Positions 12,179 through 23,173 of a stretch of DNA of 64,000 nucleotides are shown here, piece by piece. Positions within the stretch are counted from its first letter, which is position 1. Every line of letters starts with the position of its first letter. The stretch is from contig JAULBX010000448.1 in assembly GCA_032358255.1 (NCBI GenBank), positions 62,001 to 126,000 of the forward strand, given 5' to 3'. A program made the translations under genes and the position numbers. Under the pieces are notes generated by a model. That model worked only from the letters and a program-made list of their open reading frames with translations, was not told the origin of the DNA and did no database searches. Origin of the DNA: Heterotrichella gracilis (Eukaryota > Sar > Xanthophyceae > Tribonematales > Xanthonemataceae).

Positions 12179-14364
12179 ATGTCAGGCGCGTTGTCCACCG
12201 TCTTGTCCTACGTTCGTCCAAATATCAACGCCGTGGTGCTTCTCACGGTGTATATAGCGCTGAGGGAGTGGGGGGCTCCGCAGTACGCTGAATGGCGAAA
12301 AGGCGACCAACCAGCTTGTTTCGACTCCTATGCAGGCAAGTACCCCCTTCAACCTTGCTCCGCTCCCTCCTAGAGTTTATACTCTGTCCTGAGGTCTTAT
12401 AAATACCCTGTTTTCCTGCAGTGGGGTCTCGCCTGCCGCATGTCTGGCTAACGGATCAGCTATATGACCGAGACGGCCCGTACGATGGGCTGAGGCACAT
12501 TACGCTGGCAGGCGGCAGGCACCACGGCCTCAAGACCTTTGAGGTGAGATAAAGTGATGTTCTTTTTGCCTGCAAACCGCCCACTTGGGTTGTTTCTGCG
12601 CTTGATCTAGCAGCCATGTGGGTGGCCACGAGGCGCACTGGTGGTGCCTAGTCAATTCACGTGGGGTCTAATTTATCAGCGGTTTCTTAGACGCCAACCT
12701 CGTTGAGGTGAACCGCACACACACACGCACCCCCACGTTGCAACAACCACCGCTCAGCCTTGCGTCTCTTGTGGGCAGCACGGGGTGGATGCCACATGGG
12801 GTCCAATTTAGGGACCCCTTGTGAGGTGAACCGCATCTCCCCACATGCACCCCTCACAACCAAAGGCTGGCTAGGCTAGGCGAAACCCTGCTCCACCTTG
12901 CTGCTAGCAACAAGGTTTCCAACCGCAGACCTTAAACCCTAAAGCCCCTCCACCTTGTTGGCAAGCAAACCTGTGTAGAGGTTAGGGGTTAGGGATTAGG
13001 TAGAGAGTGGGTTAGCTAACCCTCTACCTAATCCCTAACCCCCAACCTCCTAAAGCCTGAAACCTGCCCCACCACCTGGATCTCACCCTAAGCCTCAAAC
13101 CCTAATGCTTGCCCCACCTTCTCGCTTGCAGACATGGCTCCAGACGATGGCGCCAGGCATGTCCACGCCCATCCACAGGCACGACTGCGAGGAGATAAAC
13201 TGGATAACCAAGGTGGGTGGCAGCTGCAAACCCTTAAACCTTAAACCCTCAATAGGCGCGACTGCAAGGTGATGGATTGGATCACCAAGGACAGCTGTAC
13301 CTGCACCTTAACCTGTACCTCAGTGCATGGCCATCGCCAGTGTACAAGGTTATATACTGCCCTGTATAACTTCTAACACTCGACAGCTGTAAGCGATCTG
13401 GCTGCAGATCGCTGTGCTCATCAGTGTGGCGTCAGCTACTGTGCGCCATATGATACCTGTGTGCCTCTTGAACCCTAGTAAACCCTCTTGAATCCTGCCA
13501 CACCTCTATTGAGACTGCGTTGAGCGTGCCTTGCCAGGGTCTCCATTGGTCAATACACCAATACGTGTGCATCCTCCCATCACTGCACGCCCACACACAC
13601 GCCAACGAACCACTGGCCGGGCCTGCAAACCCCAAAGCCCAACCCTAGTCCGCAAGGTGTACCACCTCTGGAAGGAGCCCCAAACCCTATACTAAACCCT
13701 AAACCCTAAACCCCACCCCGCAGGGCTCTGGCATCCTGCGGTACCGCGCATCTGGCGCCAGCGCAGTGCTTGAGGTGGCCATAGGGCCCAACAGCACGGT
13801 GTTTGCGCCCCCAGGGTCGGTGTACCAGGTGAGGAAGGGTTTTTTGCCCGCTGGCCAGATCACCGCATTTTTGCCCCGTCGCATTTTTGCCCCGTCGCAT
13901 TTTTGCGCCTGCAGGGTCGGTGTTCCAGGTGAGGAAGGGTTTTTGCCCCGCTGGACAGATCACCGCATTTTTGCCCCGTCGCATTTTTGCCCCCGTCGCA
14001 TTTTTGCCCGTCGCACTTTTGCCCCATCGCATTGCAGCAAGCATGTACACATTGGCGCCCAGCATGCATCCACAGATGCCGCAGCCTACTCCCACACACC
14101 ACATGTCATGCTACACCATCCCTGTCCCGGCAACACCCAACCACCCACCACCCCTCCCACACCCCGCAGTTTTCCAACACCGGCGCCACCGACATGCAGA
14201 CCCTGGTCATCCTGGGCTGCGCCCACCCCACCCTGTACCGCTACCCCTCATGGAGCACGCGCGATGCAGACGCCACCAAGATGGACCCCATGCCGTGGAA
14301 CGCGCACTGCCCGCCCAATGTCACGGCGTCGATCACCACCCCCATTGGGGTGGCTGCAGCCTAG
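12179..14364 (+). CDS. ABP1: Auxin-binding-protein-1-like cupin, 5 exons
   Basis: Exons 12179-12335, 12422-12543, 13132-13212, 13724-13828 and 14170-14364 join in phase to give 219 residues. Residues 94-114 (WLQTMAPG through HRHDCEE) match the ABP1 cupin box with its HxH(X)3E metal motif (H108, H110, E114). KGSGILRY, APPGSVYQFSNT and LQTLVILG-like strands follow in the ABP1 order, and the C-terminus has the WS plus W helix pattern. In plants ABP1 is an ER/apoplastic auxin-binding glycoprotein. Here the N-terminus is a single hydrophobic segment (AVVLLTVYIAL) preceded by charged residues, so an anchor or signal is likely. Three oddities stand out. The fourth metal-ligand position (His in NDxHQVWN of plant ABP1) appears to be Tyr154. 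There is no C-terminal KDEL. Intron 1 starts with a GC donor (CAG|GCAAGT), supported by phase. Whether it binds auxin cannot be told. Confidence 0.88.
13680..13720. repeat. Interstitial telomere-like repeat (AAACCCT)n
   Basis: Several imperfect AAACCCT heptamers occur directly upstream of the exon 4 acceptor of the ABP1-like gene. The plant-type telomere unit TTTAGGG is the same sequence on the other strand. Similar short arrays recur at about 4745, 17511, 30158, 40590, 49520, 53905 and 62970. Confidence 0.85.
13812..14035. repeat. Exon 4 edge duplication plus GCATTTTTGCCCCGTC minisatellite
   Basis: The end of exon 4 with its donor (GGGTCGGTGTACCAG|GTGAGG, 13813-13834) recurs at about 13914 as GGGTCGGTGTTCCAG|GTGAGG. 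Each copy is followed by GAAGGGTTTTT and by tandem units of about 16-17 bp built on GCATTTTTGCCCCGTC, seven or so in all. The arrays end just before position 14040. All of this is inside intron 4 of the ABP1-like gene. Confidence 0.9.
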
Positions 14365-14429
14365 AAGGGTGTTGCTTACATCGGTGGGGTGGGTGCACGT
14401 TTGAAGGCTTTGGGTTTAGGGTCTGGGGC

Positions 14430-14498
14430 AACCAAGATGGACCTCGTGGCGTGGAATCTGCACTGGCCCCCCAACGTCACGGCGCCAATCACAACCTA
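14430..14498 (+). repeat. Decayed duplicate of the ABP1-like last exon
   Basis: Downstream of the ABP1-like stop codon, about 69 bases read ATKMDLVAWNLHWPPNV and run to a TAA. They parallel ATKMDPMPWNAHCPPNV at about 14271-14340. The copy is preceded by GTTTAGGGTCTGGGG. It is a partial exon duplicate left in the 3' UTR or intergenic DNA. Confidence 0.85.
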
Positions 14499-14501
14499 AG
14501 G

Positions 14502-15710
14502 GTTTTCGTGGGTAGCAAGGCCCATGGCACAGCAGGCAGCACTGGTAGGGCCCTCGTCAAGCATGGTCAGTCTAAGGGAGAGAGGGAAGGGAGCTGCGAT
14601 TTTGACAACCAAACGTGTTGGTTGGGGGGTATGATAGCGGTTTAATAAATGTGTTAGGTAGTAGCGACCTGACCGAGCGCTGTTGACGTTCGCACTTTTC
14701 ATGCCATGGCAACATCTACAATGAACGAGAAAAGATGGACAAAGTGCAAAACCATGCTTGCAATGCAAATGCCGAACATCAATGCATTTAAACAAGGTCG
14801 CTACCAATTGAAGCCATGACGAGTCCCACTTTGTGTAGTCTATTAAGTCAAGTTCAATCTGCAGTTGATGTCCTACCAGTCGGACGTACGTACGTGATGA
14901 CCCCAGTCATTGTCTGTCTGAACTGCAATAAACTATTATTGATTTCCGTTCGATATGTCTTTTCACCCGCCATTTTCTATACCTTTTCACCCCCCTGTAG
15001 CACGATGTTGCATCCCCAGTCAATAGTGCCAGCACCAATTTCGGAAATTGGTGGAATCCACCATGATGAATGCAGTTGCATTTGCACAAACAGCGTGGAT
15101 GATTTTTCATTGGCAGTGTCCTCCAAACTGCAAGCATTTCAAGTATTGGATTTTAATGGGATAATCATTTTGTTAGCCCATTTTAACTGTAATGGACTCG
15201 AAGAAATGAGGTTTGATACTTGGTAGTTATTAACTACTGTACTGCGCGCCTATGGTGGGCGGTATGCCATCATGGATCGGATCCGGGCCTGAGGCGTGGA
15301 AATGAGGCAATCACAATAATTGCAAACATGTGCACATCCAACAATGCATCCAATGTTGCACGTAAAAATTAATGGTCATCAGAAACTTCGGAAGTCCAGC
15401 AAGCATGGGCCGCCCCACTGATCACTCAGTGCTTCAAATGCACACCTGCTGCAGCGGCCAAATCTGCTTTGTATTGCGCACCAAGTCTTGCAATGCTTAA
15501 GGACGTCATCCCTCAGCACAATGAAATGAAATCAAATGAATCTTCTGGCACATGTGCACAGTGTGCACTGACTGTGCATAGACACTCTAGAGTCGACATC
15601 CCATGCAACCCTAACAACAGCCCAAAAATAGAACGGTCCATCCAACTTAACAGTTTGACTTGAAGTGGTCAGACATGTGGACCACACAGCCCCCGCCAGA
15701 GTGCCACCAA
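14502..15710. other. Convergent intergenic region
   Basis: This AT-richer DNA lies between the ABP1-like gene and the malic enzyme stop codon. It holds a 21-bp near-perfect palindrome at 15033-15053 (CACCAATTTC-G-GAAATTGGTG). An uninterrupted 136-codon frame at 14816-15226 shows no recognisable motif and was not called. Confidence 0.45.
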
Positions 15711-18700
15711 TCACGCCCCTGCCTCCCCCGCCCCCACCCCTTCCGCAGCCGCAGCCACAGCCGCAGCCACAGCCTCGGCCACCTCCCGCAGCCGCCCCAC
15801 CTCAGGCAGGATGGAACCCTGGCCCAGCTCGCCAGGTGTCACCTGCTGGGCCACCGCCCCCGCTGCCGCCACCAGCATGGCGCGGGTGATGGCGGAGTGG
15901 GGGGAGCGGAGGTAGCCCAGGCCCACCCCTGTGGGAAGGGGGGGAGCGGGGTTGTGGTCGAGGGGGAGGGGGGTGGTATGGTCCATGATAAGATAAATTC
16001 ATGTGCGTGGATGCCATGACGCATGGTCAAGAGCATAGCAAAAACAGGAAAAAGCACAAAAGTCCACGCTGCCTTTCCCTGAAGACGCGCCCTGGTTTCA
16101 GACAAGTTCCCAGGTGGGTTTGTCTTCCTGGGTTTGTCACACTTCTTTCATGAAACTCAAATCTTATTTCTGTAATTGGTGAAGTAGCAAGGGATCCCCA
16201 CCTGGGAACACAAAGCAGTTGTTTGCCTGCGCCGGGTTGTACAGGGAGCCATCAGGAAGATTAAAGGAGGGGAAGTCGGTGCCGCTGGCAAACACCGCCC
16301 TGCCCCCAGACCACTCCATTGCCTGGCGGGCGCTGCACTCGGCCTTAGTGGCGGGGTTGGAAAGTGCCAAGATGAGGGGGCGGGTGCCGGATGGGCGGGG
16401 GGATTGGTCCAAGCCCTGGATCAGGTGGGAGCGACTATTGGCGTGGGAGCGACTGTTGGCATGGTGTATACTGCGACGGGCTGCGTTTATAAGAGTAATA
16501 CCTATAATTAGTTAGTTACATGCATTCCAGCAATACAGCCAGATTAGCAGTCGGTCATGCATATGCGGCGCCACGCAGCTTTCCTGGCACTGTTTGAACC
16601 ACTTATTGATCCCACGCGACTTGAGGTCCTGCTGGAGTAAGTCAGCCCATGTGGCCCTTGGCTTACCTACCCCCTTTGCCCCCTCTACCCTACCAAACAC
16701 CATACATTTAGGAACCCTATCGTCTGATGAACCTATGATGTAAATCACATGAAGTGGTGTGGATGTGTGACAGTACTGAAGTCGTTTTTAGTCTTTGTGG
16801 ACAGGCCCCCAATAAGGGGGCCGGGGAGGTGGGGGGGGGGGGCGGGGGAGGGGTCAACGCCTGAGTGGGGGTGGCGCATGTAGAGGGATAAGATGGAATA
16901 TAATTTGGATTAAAATGCAATGGAAATGAATTGTGTAAAACAAACTAGAACCCTCTACCCTTCCCACACACCACCACCATCCTACCCACCTCCACCAGCG
17001 CAGCCACCACCCCCTGGTCAAAGGCCCCCGCCAGGCTGGCAGCCCCCACCAGGGTGGTTGGTTGAATCACGCCCACTGCCTGACGCAGGGTGGCGCCATG
17101 TGGCAGGCGCAGGGCGTCCAAAGGGGGTCGCGCGAATGGCAGCTTCTCGCTGGTCATCCCCTGCTCTCGACCCTGGTATACCAACCCCTGTGGGTGGGTT
17201 GGCAGGATTAAAGGGAGATTGTGGGGATGGAGGGGTGTAAGTGGTTCCCATTCGCAAGAGGCCTGCCCAGCATAGTATGCATAAGAAGTCACCATTTCCG
17301 CACAGAAGAATGACAGCAGGTTTCACTCTACACGACCATGAACACTTGGGCTCACTGCTGGTGTTTGCATGCAGAAATTATGTTGCAATGCAATTGACTT
17401 CCCTGTGACAGCAACCTGGATCCCTGCACACCTAAACGCTCGCAAGCATGGCACACCAATGGACCATATGCTGTCCATTCACCCTTCAGTCCATCATCCA
17501 GCTGCAATATGTAAACCCTAAACCCTAAACAGATATCCAAAGGCTGCTTCACCTACCCTCGAGTCCATCATCCAGATGCGGTCCACTGCCTGCGCACGGG
17601 AAAACCCTGCAAGGGTAAACACAGCAAGTGACACAAGGGTCTGCCAAAGGGTTTCCATGGGGCAGTGTCCCCGTGCAGGCCACGCATTTCTACAAGGTTT
17701 CCACACACAAAGGGGAGCTTCACCCATCTATGCCACCAGGCAATATCTTTTCACCCAGCATAGGGTTCCCTGTGTTTTCTGTGTGCAGGATACCACACGC
17801 TACCCCTCCTTGCCTTTATCCATACCCTCCAATCACCTCCCAAACCCACCCAACTGTATTATCCTCTGAACCCCACTTTGAAACCCCTCCTTTAGATATA
17901 ACCGTCCCCCTCCACCCACCCACCCACCCACCTTGCTCCTCCAGCGCCCCCACCACCAAATCCGCAATGCCCACAGACGCCTGCCCTGCCCCCAGGAAAA
18001 GATACACCTGGTCAGCCAGGGGAGGAACCCCTTCCATCTTTGAGGCTCCCATCATGGCGGCCAGGGCCACAGCAGCGGTGCACTGGATGTCGTCGTTGAG
18101 GGTGGGGAAACCCTACGGAAGGGTTTTAGGGACGTCAGGGCTGTGGGCAGGGCGACAGCCGCGGTGCACTGGATGTTGCTGATGATGTTGGGAAACCCTG
18201 GGGAGGGGTTTAATGAGCGCTGATGTATTGACCAGAAAAGTGAAGGTTGTGCGGCATTGGGTTGAAAACCGGTGCACTGGTTGTCGTTCTTGATGGGGGT
18301 CCAGAGGGCTCTGGGTTGTTGTCCAAAGGGTTTGGGGTTTGAGGCAGTGGGTCAAAATGTGCGGCGCTTGCAATGACACTAGCACAAAATCCTAAGCAAG
18401 GGTGTGCCACCACATGACCATTGTGCCATACCCTGAGCAAGGTACATCACACACCAACACGAGACCTGCTCCATTCTGTATGCAAGCTTTTTGCCACCCA
18501 CATGTTCACCCACCCTCACACACACCTTGCCCTGGTATTCCTTCAGCAGTCGAAAGGCATTCCTGGCCCCAAAATCCTCCCAGTGTATTAACACCCGGGG
18601 ACCATATCTGTCCCTCACCGCCCCGATCAACTCCCCCAGTAATTGATCGTATTCTTCGCCTCGTACCCGTTTCCCCCTGGTCCCGATGTACAGGGGGTCA

Positions 18701-19870
18701 GCGGTGACGCCAGGGGTGTTGCAACCCACGTCGACCATTATGGGGAGGATCTGCGGTGGGGATGGGGATTAGGGGTGGGGATGCACAACCGGATATGTGC
18801 TCGAGGAAGGATATTCGGTGACTTTGCCATGCCAACGGTTGGCCCAGAAGGGTAATTGCCAACTCTAAACCCTAAATGGCAAGCAGCAATCTTAATTAGG
18901 GTTTACAAACCCCAGAGCCCTGCAGGTGTGGCGGCGAAGCGCAGGGGTGGGGGGGTGCAAAGGCGGACCAGCGCGGGTGCTTTCTGCCAATGCGCATTGG
19001 CCTGCCAAGGATTAACCTGGCAGGGAAGCTGCATTTAATATCCTAACCCTACATTGCCAAGCGTGCAACCACCTTTGCAGAGTCTCTCCGCAGCAAAACC
19101 CCTAATCCCTAAAAGTATACTTTAAACCCTCTTCCCTACCTGAGAGGGCCTGAGCCCCGCCGCAGCGCAGTACACCATCGCCTTGCCCACCGGGATGCCG
19201 CTCCCGTTGGCCCCCAAATCCCCAAGCCCCAGGATCCGCTCCCCATCTGTGAGCACTGCTATGGCCACTTCATCGCTGCGCCAGGTGGCGACTGCTGCTG
19301 CCATTTGGCCCATGTGGGCGGGTGTGATGTAGAGGCAGGGGGGCGGCAGGGGGAGTGAGGACCAAGACAGGCAGGCGTCACCAATCTGGGGTGTGTGGGG
19401 GGAAGGAGAGGTCGTGAATGAATGGGTGTGTGTGTGGGGAGAATAAAACATTAACTAACCGTACATGGACAATTCCAGAGCAGGAACAACAACTGTGCTG
19501 CCCTGAAGAGGCACAGGTCGTGGGAAAGTCTGTGGCGCATATTATACACTTGATCTGGTCACAACACTGTATCAATTGCTTTCACAATGTCCCATTCTAT
19601 GAGAGGGCTGGATAAAATCAATGCCTATTTTTCAATACAACCTCAGGAGAATCTGATGGTCCTAGTCACAATCATGACATACCGTGGGGGTGTATATCAC
19701 TGGCAGCAGCGCGGGCAGGTCATCCTCCAGGGCCGCATAGAACAGCGCCTCCTTCTCGCCACGCACAGCCATCAGCAGCTGCCAGCGCTCAAGGGGGGTG
19801 CAGCAGCGGGCTAGGGAGAGGCGTACCCGCGCGACATCCAGGGCGGTGGCTGTAGCTGTTGCTGTTGCTG
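15711..19870 (-). CDS. Malic enzyme (NAD(P)-dependent), 8+ exons, 5' end unresolved
   Basis: The enzyme oxidatively decarboxylates malate to pyruvate, reducing NAD(P). Exons found: about 19870-19683, 19385-19140, 18750-18526, 18112-17932, 17606-17557, 17187-16990, 16415-16202 and 15928-15711, all in phase. Family landmarks appear in order: LLPVIYTPT at the start of the substrate site; LTDGERILGLGDLGANG; PLYIGTRGKRVRGEEY; WEDFGARNAFRLL; TLNDDIQCTAA; the dinucleotide-binding FLGAGQASVGIA; RIWMMDSRG; LILALSNPATKAEC; and FPGVGLGYLRS. The coding length seen is about 500 residues against a usual 550-600. An N-terminal exon is therefore missing; candidates lie between 19870 and 20350. The frame upstream of VARVRLSLARC runs through a poly-Pro/Thr-Ala microsatellite, so the exon 1-2 junction is uncertain. 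Compartment and cofactor cannot be assigned. Confidence 0.9.
16512..16748 (-). mobile_element. LINE (non-LTR retrotransposon) 3'-end fragment in malic enzyme intron
   Basis: A minus-strand frame reads GRVEGAKGVGKPRATW then DLKSRGINKWFKQCQESC and ends shortly after. The GxGKPRxTWxDLLxxDL(K)xRG pattern is the usual C-terminal tail of LINE reverse-transcriptase polyproteins. Only about 80 codons remain, so this is a 5'-truncated copy. It lies in the intron between malic enzyme exons 6 and 7 of this list (17187-16990 and 16415-16202), in the same orientation as the gene. A related stretch of about 36 bp is at 62163-62200. Confidence 0.6.
18068..18290 (-). repeat. Duplicated exon edge, 2-3 copies (malic enzyme)
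   Basis: The start of the TLNDDIQCTAA exon (plus-strand 18068-18120) is repeated at 18148-18202. There the minus strand reads GFPN..SNIQCTAAVAL with GCGGTGCACTGGATG conserved. A fragment around 18258-18280 keeps GGTGCACTGG. Each copy is bordered by AAACCCT/AGGGGTTT. Only the first copy has the complete exon behind it. Confidence 0.85.
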
Positions 19871-19915
19871 TGGCGGTGGGTGGTGGTGGTGGTGGCGGCG
19901 GCGGCGGCGGGGGCC
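19853..19915. repeat. Trinucleotide/hexanucleotide microsatellite
   Basis: The plus strand shows GCTGTA-GCTGTT-GCTGTT-GCTGTGG followed by GGTGGT and GGCGGC runs. On the minus strand this is an open frame of poly-Pro then Thr-Ala leading into malic enzyme. It may be translated as a low-complexity linker or be intronic. Confidence 0.8.
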
Positions 19916-20350
19916 TGCGTGGTGCGGGGAATGGGACCGATGGTGGGTGTGGATGAGGGTGCGGGGGGCAAGGTCCCATTGGGTTGCAAGGACTCTATAC
20001 TTTGGCCAGGGCATTGCATAATTGAGCAATCTGGCCCACATTGGGGAGGGCTGCGGGGTGCATGGCTTGCGCCGAGCGTACTCGGCATTGTGTCTTATGT
20101 GAGTTAGTGATCCTGCCGTGTTTGCTTGGCCGCTCATTCCCATGCGGATGTGCTTAATTCCCCCAGGCAAGCTCATACCATATGCGCCTAGAACCACCCA
20201 CAAGGACGGTGACCTACCGGGCTATTTCCACCACTTGCGCATCCGGTACCGCGCCCCCCGCCCCCTGCACCCCCACCCCTGCCTGCAGGCCCGCCAAGGT
20301 GAGCGTACTGCTCAACAGGAGCCTGCGAGAGAGAGTGACACCGGCGCCAT

Positions 20351-21310
20351 GACTATCTTCCAGCTGGCTTGGCAAGGTTTCTTGTGTGTGTGGTGCGTCC
20401 TCGCACGGGTGCGGGAGCACTTGGCGTGGTGGCGAAGGGGGGTTGTGGCTGTGGCTGTGGCTGTGCGCGGCACGTGGGTGGTGGCGGCAGGGTGGCTGCG
20501 GGGTGCGGTGGGGGATCCCATGGTGGAGGGGGGTGGGACGGAGGCTGTGCAGGGGGAGCAGCACCGGGTGGGTACGCAGCCCGTGGTGCATTGTGGCACC
20601 TGTGGGGTGGCGGGTGTACAGTTATGCCTGTGTTGTACACAGGATTGGAGCCCAGTTTGAGTGGTTTGTATCGCGAGGGGGAGTTGGCGTTTAGGAGGTG
20701 CCGGTGGTGGCGGTGGCGGTGGCGGCAGCAGTGGTGGAGGGTGCCTTCTGAGTGCTGTCAGAGACACACTAGGGAAGCCCAGAGGCTACGGTAGTCCCAA
20801 ATGGTGTGACCCTTTTCAACTGTGACCCTATCGACCTAGGCAATTGGCTGTTTGCCAAAGAAAAGTAGAAAGCAAGTGATTTGTGGGTGGTGTGGTGTTG
20901 GCAAGCTAACGCAACGCCTGTGGAGGTACCCAAGCGCATCTGCATGCATGTAGTGCGGATGCATGCATGGCAACGGTGGGGCTATGGCCCATAGTATGGG
21001 CGTGGAAGTGCAGCTAGATACTTTTCACCCAAATGCACTGCTATGGACGGCGATTATCTGCGTTCGTATGCCATACCTGCTTCAAAACGGCGAAGGCTAC
21101 CACCCAGGGCCACCCTCGCGGGCGGAGTACTGTACTCCCCCACACCCACCTATAGGCAATTCAACACCTGGCTAGCTCCAACCTGCCAAACCCATACAAC
21201 AGACCCACCGACCTTTCCCCACCGCCCAATACCCTCCTCCTCCCTTCGTCCCACCTTCTACCCACACACACCGCCCACGCATACCCCCCACACCCCAAAA
21301 CTCTGCAACC
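20351..21310. other. Divergent intergenic region with simple repeats
   Basis: This interval separates malic enzyme from the Rieske gene. It includes GGCTGTGGCTGTGGCTGT and GGTGGCGGTGGCGG simple-sequence runs (about 20445-20730). Long open frames on both strands come from these repeats and from high GC. The missing malic enzyme 5' exon may lie at its left edge. Confidence 0.45.
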
Positions 21311-22296
21311 ATGCTGTCGTCCATCGCCCTCCCCAAGCCCTTCGTGGCACGACACTCCGCCCCCCGCGCCAGCCGCACCACCGTCCGGGTGCAGGCCGCC
21401 GCATGGACCACGGCGCTGACCAAGACTGAGCTTGCCGAGAAAGGCAACCTCGCTGTGGTTGAGGTGAATGGCCAGCGGATCCTGTTTGCGCAGGTGGATG
21501 AGGACGTGTTCGCTGTGTCCAACAAGTGCACCCACCTTGGCCTGCCCCTGGTGGGCAAGACTGCCATCTTCCAGGGCAAGGTGAGAAGAGAGTGAGGGTG
21601 GTTCGGGATGTAAGGAGGTGTGGTGGCGTTTGACATGCATGCATGTATATGCATGCATTGGGCTAGCCAAGCATTTCAACGCCAAGGACTGCCCAACTAT
21701 CGGTCTACTAAGTAGCTCTTAGGTTGTTTCAATCTTTATACTGATCTGTACCAGATAACCTATCTTTGCTGCTGGCTGAGTAGCGCACCCTTGTCTAGCC
21801 AGACACGCGATGTCCACACATACACACCAGGTATAGGGCCTTCTCCTCAGTGCACCAGCAGGTTGACATGCCTATTCCTGTCCCTATCCATCACCTATCC
21901 CTTATCCTGCCTGCCTGCTTGCCTGCCTGCCTTCCACTGAATGAAAAACACTGGGCCCTATCTATACCCCAAGAAGCCTGCAGGGCTGCAACCCAAAGAT
22001 TTGTATTGTCTTTCTACCGCCCAGGTCACGGACAGCTGCATCCCTGTCCCTACCCTATCCCCAAATGCCTGCAACCTCAAGCATATCCTGTCATTTTTCT
22101 TGCCCAGGTCGCGGACAGCTGCATCGTGTGCCCCGCACACGGCACCGCCTTTGACCTTGCCACCGGCGCCGTGAAGGGCGAGTGGTGCCCCAACTTCCCC
22201 ACCGTGCCCTTCATCGGCAAGGGGACCAAGGCCTCCCCCCTGCCCACCTTTGAGACGCGCGTGAACGAGGCGGGGGCCATCGAGGTGCTGGCATAG
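21311..22296 (+). CDS. Plastid Rieske [2Fe-2S] ferredoxin-like protein, 2 exons
   Basis: Exons 21311-21580 and 22108-22296 give 152 residues. The N-terminus (MLSSIALPKPFVARHSAPRA, then SRTTVRVQAA) is a classic chloroplast transit peptide, cleaved probably near residue 30. The remainder is one Rieske domain: first cluster motif CTHLGLPL (C73, H75) and second motif CIVCPAHG (C98, H101), the two Cys-His pairs that bind a [2Fe-2S] cluster. The chain ends shortly after the fold and has no catalytic partner domain. It therefore looks like a soluble electron carrier or the small-subunit type related to nitrite-reductase Rieske domains. No membrane anchor is present, which argues against the cytochrome b6f Rieske subunit. 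The intron contains a decayed copy of the second exon's start. Confidence 0.92.
22017..22052 (+). repeat. Decayed duplicate of Rieske exon 2 acceptor
   Basis: The block CGCCCAGGTCACGGACAGCT (22018-) followed by GCATCCCTGTCCC parallels the real acceptor and exon start GCCCAGGTCGCGGACAGCTG at 22102. It retains the AG. The copy loses both Cys residues of the cluster motif, so use of it would inactivate the protein. Confidence 0.85.
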
Positions 22297-23173
22297 GCAT
22301 CTACATGGGCACAGCCATTGGCTGGGTTCAACCTTAGTAAGGGTCTGAATGGGGTGTGAAGGCTGGCATTGGCTAATCTCATGTACACATCCATGGCTAG
22401 GCTACAAGGCTCTGATTAGGGTACGGAGACCGGCGCAGCCCTCTACATTTTTGGCCAGGGGCAAGCGAGGCATAAGGCAGTGCAATTGTGTGATGGCTGG
22501 GTCCATAGGATGCTATCCTATTAGGACGTGGTCCACAGGGTAAGGTGCCTGCGGCCGTCATACAATTATAATTGTATTCTTTGACACTGTCAGTGTGCAT
22601 TGGGAGATATGCATGGGCGATGCGATCCAAACCTTTGCTGCAATTTTGGGTACACCAGAACGGTTCCCGTTTACTTTGGTGGAATTTTGGCTAGGCTAGA
22701 ATGCCAGCAGGTAATTTATGGCTGCAATTGCTATATTGGGTGGTGGAAGAGCATGAGGGGTCAACTTCTAATGGTATGATGTGAAAAAATTGGGTGTCTT
22801 GCACAAGTGCGCACTGAACTTCATTGATTGAACTGATATTGCCGGTCCAGTGTTGAGAACTGATTTGCATACTGGAGTGTTTTCGATACCAATTCAAAGT
22901 GGGAATCCAATTTTGAGAAACTTGCAGGCGATACATCATGCTTCCTTAGTGCACGTACATAGGTGACAGGCGATGGTCAACAATTGCAGGTGTAAATATG
23001 ATAGATGATAACGTGTTTTCACCATTCAATTAATAAATCAATAAATTAACAGAGTATGCGCACCGCATTATGTTCTCAGAAACACATTCCCCGACAATAA
23101 CCCATGATGCGGGGTGGTGGCTCAATTCGCCCGTAGCAATGTTGGACCCCCAGGGGGGGCCCCACTTGCAACC
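22297..23173. other. Convergent intergenic region
   Basis: This lies between the Rieske stop codon and the BRCT-BAH stop codon. It is AT-richer than the flanking exons, and nothing recognisable is seen beyond expected 3' UTR sequence. Confidence 0.45.

Noticed and set aside
13680-13720. True chromosome end at the TTTAGGG arrays
   Set aside because: The arrays are short, imperfect, internal to introns and occur at many places in both orientations. They are interstitial, not a telomere.
14816-15226. 136-codon open frame, plus strand
   Set aside because: It has no recognisable motif, a composition like surrounding AT-rich DNA, no upstream or downstream splice partners, and lies between two convergent 3' ends.
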